The notes below the pieces were generated by a model. It was given only the letters and a program-made list of their open reading frames with translations. It had not been told where the DNA came from and searched no databases. A stretch of 64,000 nt of DNA from Musa acuminata AAA Group (taxonomy: Eukaryota > Streptophyta > Magnoliopsida > Zingiberales > Musaceae): positions 48,892,001-48,956,000 of the forward strand of contig NC_088335.1 of assembly GCF_036884655.1 (NCBI RefSeq), written 5' to 3'. The translations under genes and the position numbers were made by a program. This document shows, in pieces, positions 59,394 to 64,000 of the stretch (position 1 is its first letter; each line of letters opens with the position of its first letter).

Positions 59394-59408
59394 CACGGGT
59401 TGGGAAGG

Positions 59409-59418
59409 TTGACACGTG
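59409..59418. promoter_or_regulatory. W-box core overlapping a G-box
   Basis: TTGACA (59409-59414) overlaps CACGTG (59413-59418), the palindromic G-box bound by bZIP/bHLH factors. It lies about 260 bp upstream of the decarboxylase start. Confidence 0.5.
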
Positions 59419-60234
59419 GGAGTGGAGAGTGCACGCGTGGCGACCAGTGCGGGTGAAAACAAAGAGCGGGGCGAAGTGATGACTCTTCGCGTGCATGGGG
59501 AGCAGAAAGCACCGAAATGGTTGGATCACATGAACCGTATGCAACAAAGCCCAATTGATCCAAACCTAATCTCGTCTGCGTACGTGGGAGAAGAAGAAGA
59601 AGAAGAAGAAGTAAAAAAAGCGTATAGGACTGTCATATTGAATCGAATGGATGCTTCAAACAGCTGTTTATATTATTTACAAGAAGACTTCTCTGATGCT
59701 CATCAACCGAAGTAGATTTTTGTAGATATAGAAACGGTAGATGAAGTAAAAGAGACTTCCTGTTGATTGCATCGTCGAGTCCATTCTGTAAAGGAAGAAA
59801 GGATAGTAGACAGGTGTGCGGTGAAGCTATTTGGATGGACAGCAACGTTTCGTAACATGAAGAGTTGGTGAACTCTATCGACCTGTCTTACCGGCTGGCA
59901 TTGACGTGGCTTGTGATTCACGTTTTTGCTTTTTTGGTGGTTTGCATGGATCAAAGATGTGCAGACTGCATTCTTCATGTTTACGGCTGAGTCGTTCGTG
60001 TTCCTTCTTCTTTCTGCACCACTGTCCGTAGCAGTCACTCTCTAACCACGCGATGATCTCGATGTAACTTGTCGACTTGCAAGTCGCAGCTCGGAGTATG
60101 TGTCTGCTCCATGCATTCCAGTGATGGCGTCATGAACACATACAGAAAAAGTAGCAATTTATTAGGGTGAGGTTGCAGGCGATTGCGTGGTGGTCATCAG
60201 TTTTGGAAGATGTGGCGGTAAGGGCAGGGACGGG
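59419..60234. other. Distal upstream region of the decarboxylase gene
   Basis: No coding region recognised. A short AGA microsatellite lies at about 59589-59610. Frames on both strands lack motifs. Confidence 0.4.
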
Positions 60235-60430
60235 ACGTATTCATTGACGATTTGGATCCGTGCAGCAAAGAAACAAATGCGTACCTAAATAATGCTAATG
60301 TGATTGGTTGCTAATGGACGCATGTTTCACGTACGTATTCATTGAAAGTTTGGATCCGTGCAGGAAAGAAATAAATGCGTACCTAAATAATGCTAATGTG
60401 GTTGGTCTCTTATGGACGCATGTTTCACCT
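60235..60430. repeat. 98-bp tandem duplication
   Basis: Units starting at 60235 and 60333 share ACGTATTCATTGA, TTTGGATCCGTGCAG, ATGCGTACCTAAATAATGCT and GGACGCATGTTTCAC, with about 10% differences. Confidence 0.88.
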
Positions 60431-61560
60431 GATAAGAGTTGAGATGTACAATTCAAAGAGTCTTTTGGGTTGGTGTGAGGGGAGTTAATATTCTGAGAAC
60501 TGAAAGCATGGCATGGCTGTGGGGGAACGACGCGTTGAAATGAGAGACCGACGTCGACTGGTTTGAGTTGGATTCCCACACAACTTCGATTATAATACTT
60601 GCAATAATTCCTGTTAAAATGAGCACGAATTGGGAAACAAAAAACAAAAAGTGTTTTCTCTGAAAATATGCATTTTTGCTTTCCTTTTTCAAATAGTACC
60701 TCTATTTTTTTTATTATAAAGTGTCACTAATTTTAATAATTTCAGAAATATCTCTTTATCCATCGCTCTCGTTATCTCTATCCTTCTTCTATACCGTGGG
60801 GTAGAGATAGAGACGACATGATAGAGGCCTCGAAGAGGAAGAATAGAGATAACGAGCAAGGACAAGGCGGAGGTGATGGGTCGATCGGTGGGGAGGGAGC
60901 ATAGACAAATGATAAATGACAAATGACGTGATGAATGAGGAAAGATGATGATTGCATTAGCAAGACGGAAAGTGACGAAAAAAAAGAGAAAGAAAATTAT
61001 ACTTTAAGATTACATAAATTGAGATACTATATGGGGGAAAACTAAAACATCTCAGCACTTTTTGAGAAAAGAAGAAGAAAAAATATATAATTTTTTTTTA
61101 TAAAGAAAATATGGATCACATCATAAAAAAAAATTTATCCAATTGATCTGTCCAAATTTCATATTGATAGGAACTTAGAAAATCAGTTAGTTTAATATTC
61201 GAAAATTAATTAGGTTCCAAAATGAATTAGATAAAAATATGCCAACATCATTTCCATTGTTATTTATTGGTAGATGAGATTTCTCCATCAGCAAAATATT
61301 GTCAAAGGAGAGGAAAATTAGATGAGAGTCTCCCTTGAGATTTGCTTTCGTGTGCTTTGTGAAAACCAAATAGCTGATGGATGGCCAGCGTTTCACCTTA
61401 AAGTCTGTCGGCGGGACTGTAACCTGTTTGGTGACCTCTACTAGATGGCATTTCAAGACCGTCATTGGCGAGTTGGTGACCTCTAAGCTTGTTTGGTGAC
61501 CACTACTGGCAGATAGCGTTTCTTCATTTTCTAAGCTACTGTAACTTGTTTGACTGCCAT
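60431..61560. other. Gene-free stretch
   Basis: AT-rich with purine runs. I see no coding region, RNA gene or defined repeat. Confidence 0.4.
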
Positions 61561-61574
61561 TGATGAGATCGTGA

Positions 61575-61700
61575 ACGCAGAGAGAGAGAGAGAGAGAAGT
61601 GTGCACGTCATTCCTTGGTCAGATCTTAAAAGTCACGTTCTCTATTTGATATGCAAGAGCTCTTTCTATTGTACATGTCACATTGGTAAGCACCTTAAGC

Positions 61701-61741
<41 letters not shown>

Positions 61742-61845
61742 GTGCACGTCATTCCTTGGTCAGATCTTAAAAGTCACGTTCTCTATTTGATATGCAAGAG
61801 CTCTTTCTATTGTACATGTCACATTGGTAAGCACCTTAAGCTATT
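61575..61845. repeat. 141-bp tandem duplication including a GA microsatellite
   Basis: A GA run followed by GTGCACGTCATTCCTTGGTC ... GTAAGCACCTTAAGCT is present twice (GTGCACG at 61601 and 61742). The second GA run (61702-61739, about 19 units) is longer than the first. Outside the GA runs the copies appear identical, so the duplication is recent. Confidence 0.92.
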
Positions 61846-63213
61846 ATATCGCGTTGGTGTCCGATATCATTGTATGATAATTCTATTATTATTCGAATTC
61901 ATTTGAAATTCTAAAGAATTTATCCTGAGATTTCTTTAAACAAATATAAAAGTGTTAAGAAAAGTCATTATTATTGGATCAAATCAAATCACGAAAGTTA
62001 GAACTATCAAATCATATCCAAATAGATCATGAATACTATCTATTAACCAAAACAGATAAACCCACACTTTCTTTTTATTTTAATTTTCTCTTTAACCAGT
62101 AAAGTGAGTGGAATTTGATCCTCATGCTCACAATCGAGTAAAATAGCCTAAATTTCATTACAATAGCTTATGAATTAGATTAAATACTTATCATCTCGTG
62201 CCAATTAACAATATCCTAATTTGACTTAAGCGAATCACATTAAGCATGGATAGCTACAAATATCTAATTAGTTGTCGTGCCCGTACGACATATTAGACCT
62301 AACTATTAGCAACCCTTTCGATCCAATGACAACATCCATATAACTTATTATCTCTAGTGTCCTTATACTAACAATTATGATATCAGTTTTTCATCATATG
62401 GACGAGTATACAATACATCAGTCTATTCGATCATCTCGATGTCTTTCTCAAGTGACCTATAACCAGGATTATTTAGGGTATTTGTTTAAAGGTGAATTAG
62501 TTTCATTATCGTGATCTCATCATGATCCGATTCCCACTGCACAGATCCATCAACATCACAATATATACAATAAGTAATATAAAATGAGAAAAATATCAAA
62601 TAAATAAAAAGAATATATATCATGTCACATATATCATCACTCATGTGATTAACTTACGGGGCACCTATGGCTAGTAACTTTCCCAATAATATATTAATCC
62701 CAATCTTATCATGCCACTATGTGAGCATATATTAACCCTTCAATTGACAATCTTCCATACGAATCATTGACTTTATCTATCATCATAGCTAAATCATTCA
62801 ATCAACCAATGATATCATCAAATGAGAATATACTTCTTTTGGTTTTTGCAAGTAGGCCTATATAGAGTCTCACAACAAATAAGATCTGAATTGGCTCAAT
62901 AATTCATCAATTCTAAATCAAAGTAAAACTAGTCCCAGATGGTTTAATGTCGATTCTTAATTTTGAAAAATTAGGTTCGATAGTTTTGGTTCTATATGAA
63001 AAATTAGAAAAAAAAATTAATATTCATAATGCTTGTGATATAGTGGTTAAATAATTAGTTTTAAACCTAAATAAACAAATAGTATTATTTATTTGATTAA
63101 TTTTCTACTAACATATATACAACTCGAGATTGAATCCCATTGTGATCACAACTAATTTCAATGAATGAACCATCACGAGAACCGATGGAAGAGACGAGAA
63201 AAGGCCTCTCTTT
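61846..63213. other. AT-rich stretch with retroelement noncoding remnant
   Basis: On the minus strand about 62240-62720 reads like the untranslated region of LTR retroelements (for example GTGCAGTGGGAATCGGATCA and GGTCACTTGAGAAAGACATC) and is a diverged relative of 33190-33500. No coding region was found. Confidence 0.35.
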
Positions 63214-63468
63214 CTAGTTGGGAGCCCAGCAGCTCGAGTACATGACCGTCCTCAGTGCATCCTCTGACCATCCTCTCCTCCTCTTGTCGATGGAGGAAGT
63301 TGTCCTCTTGGCCCGAGACAAGGACCCCACGCCGTCGTTCATCGCCTGCTGCTGCAGAGACCTGAGGACGTGGTTCCACCGGCACAACCCTGCCTGATCC
63401 TCCTTGAGCACCTCCACCGCGCTCATGCTTGTTGCCACCACCAAAGAAGCCTGGCTTGCAGAAGCCAT
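63214..63468 (-). CDS. Wound-induced (WIP/DUF3774) family small protein
   Basis: Single exon, 84 residues, the usual size for the plant wound-responsive WIP family of unknown biochemical function. Motifs in order: an N-terminal S.AS.VVA.S..AVE block (QASLVVATSMSAVEVLK), QAGLCRWNHVLRSLQQQ (family: D..GLCRWN.ALRS..QH), and a central SLSRAKRTTS Ser/basic region. The C-terminus EDALRTVMYSSCWAPN matches the family ending E.S.RTVMYLSCWGPN. The start at 63468 gives the family N-terminus. A TATA-like motif lies 83-89 bp upstream. It is GC-rich against AT-rich surroundings and appears intact. Defence or wound regulation is inferred from the family name only. Confidence 0.88.
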   Translation of the reverse strand: MASASQASLVVATSMSAVEVLKEDQAGLCRWNHVLRSLQQQAMNDGVGSLSRAKRTTSSIDKRRRGWSEDALRTVMYSSCWAPN

Positions 63469-63550
63469 ATCTCGAGCTTACGAAACAACCGATCGGTAGA
63501 ATACCAAAGAAGCTTGCGGTACAAGTGGTTTGGGACGGCAAGCGTGGTCA

Positions 63551-63557
63551 CTATATA
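63551..63557 (-). promoter_or_regulatory. TATA box of the WIP-family gene
   Basis: TATATAG on the minus strand, about 83 bp upstream of the ATG at 63468. Confidence 0.6.
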
Positions 63558-63875
63558 ACGATGATGATAAGGACGAGCTGAGTAAGCATGCATGGCGCGG
63601 AGAGAGAAACAGGGGGTGAGCTGACGCTGGTTTTGGGCTATCCCACCCACCATTTCCCTGATACCATGGGCTGTGTCGTCTCTTTCTGCCGCACCAGAGG
63701 GGATATCCAGTTTGAAGATAACATGTGGAGATTTCATGCGATAACGAATGATTTGTGCGGTTGGGCCAACGAGGAATTGTTCGTTTTAGACGATGGAACA
63801 TATTCGTACGATGTAAACTCATAGTCAAGGTACATAGCGAATTTGTTCGATCGAGGTGCAGGCTTTAAGTCCTCC

Positions 63876-64000
63876 ATCTAGCGTCAATTTGATAAGTGAC
63901 CATTTGATCGATCGATCATTAGTGCGACCCATAGACTCGTTAGAAATTATCAATTTTGGATCTAGCGTCAATTTGACAAGTGACCATTTGATCGATCGAC
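63876..64000. repeat. Direct repeat running off the window edge
   Basis: ATCTAGCGTCAATTTGA(T/C)A followed by AGTGACCATTTGATCGATCG occurs at 63876 and again at 63960, an 84-bp period. The second copy reaches the window end, so a longer tandem array may continue beyond it. Confidence 0.8.

Overview
This is plant nuclear DNA, most likely from a monocot and plausibly a banana-family (Musa/Ensete) genome. The evidence is spliced genes with short GT-AG introns, GC-rich single-exon genes that resemble rice forms (tryptophan decarboxylase, PUB8-type U-box protein), long AT-rich intergenic spacers, many TA/GA/AAG microsatellites, and Copia, LINE and TIR transposon debris. The species is an inference; no marker here settles it.

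Layout. On the + strand, 1-22 kb holds a possible 3' gene end (1-87), QCR6 of respiratory complex III (1275-2913, 4 exons), mRNA cap guanine-N7 methyltransferase (4432-11682, 13 exons), a LINE remnant (14.5-15.0 kb), a TIR element of about 1.8 kb that carries UDP-glycosyltransferase and lactate dehydrogenase fragments (15.16-17.0 kb), an XTH cell-wall enzyme (18038-19101) and a small membrane protein (21828-22154). 22.5-26.5 kb holds only unassigned exon-like pieces. A PUB8-like U-box/ARM E3 ligase lies on the minus strand (26564-27679).

27.7-46.9 kb is a repeat-rich block without host genes. Its centre is a Copia polymerase remnant split by a younger, minus-strand, gag-only LTR retrotransposon (35692-45604). 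That element has a GTTGG target duplication, a primer-binding site and a polypurine tract, and its two LTRs differ in length by about 1.85 kb because a 604-bp unit is tandemly amplified in one of them.

The right part holds an EF-hand protein of the PBP1/KIC type (47073-47453, +), a PHOS32-type universal stress protein (52154-52892, -), a D6-type cyclin (53840-54987, -, 6 exons), a solo LTR (56469-56867), a tryptophan decarboxylase (57633-59150, -) with a duplicated W-box module in its promoter, and a small wound-induced (WIP) family protein (63214-63468, -).

The genes do not form a pathway. They are ordinary independent plant genes; several (TDC, WIP, USP, PUB8) belong to families associated with stress or defence. 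The most unusual content is in the mobile elements: the gene-capturing TIR element and the LTR retrotransposon with asymmetric LTRs.
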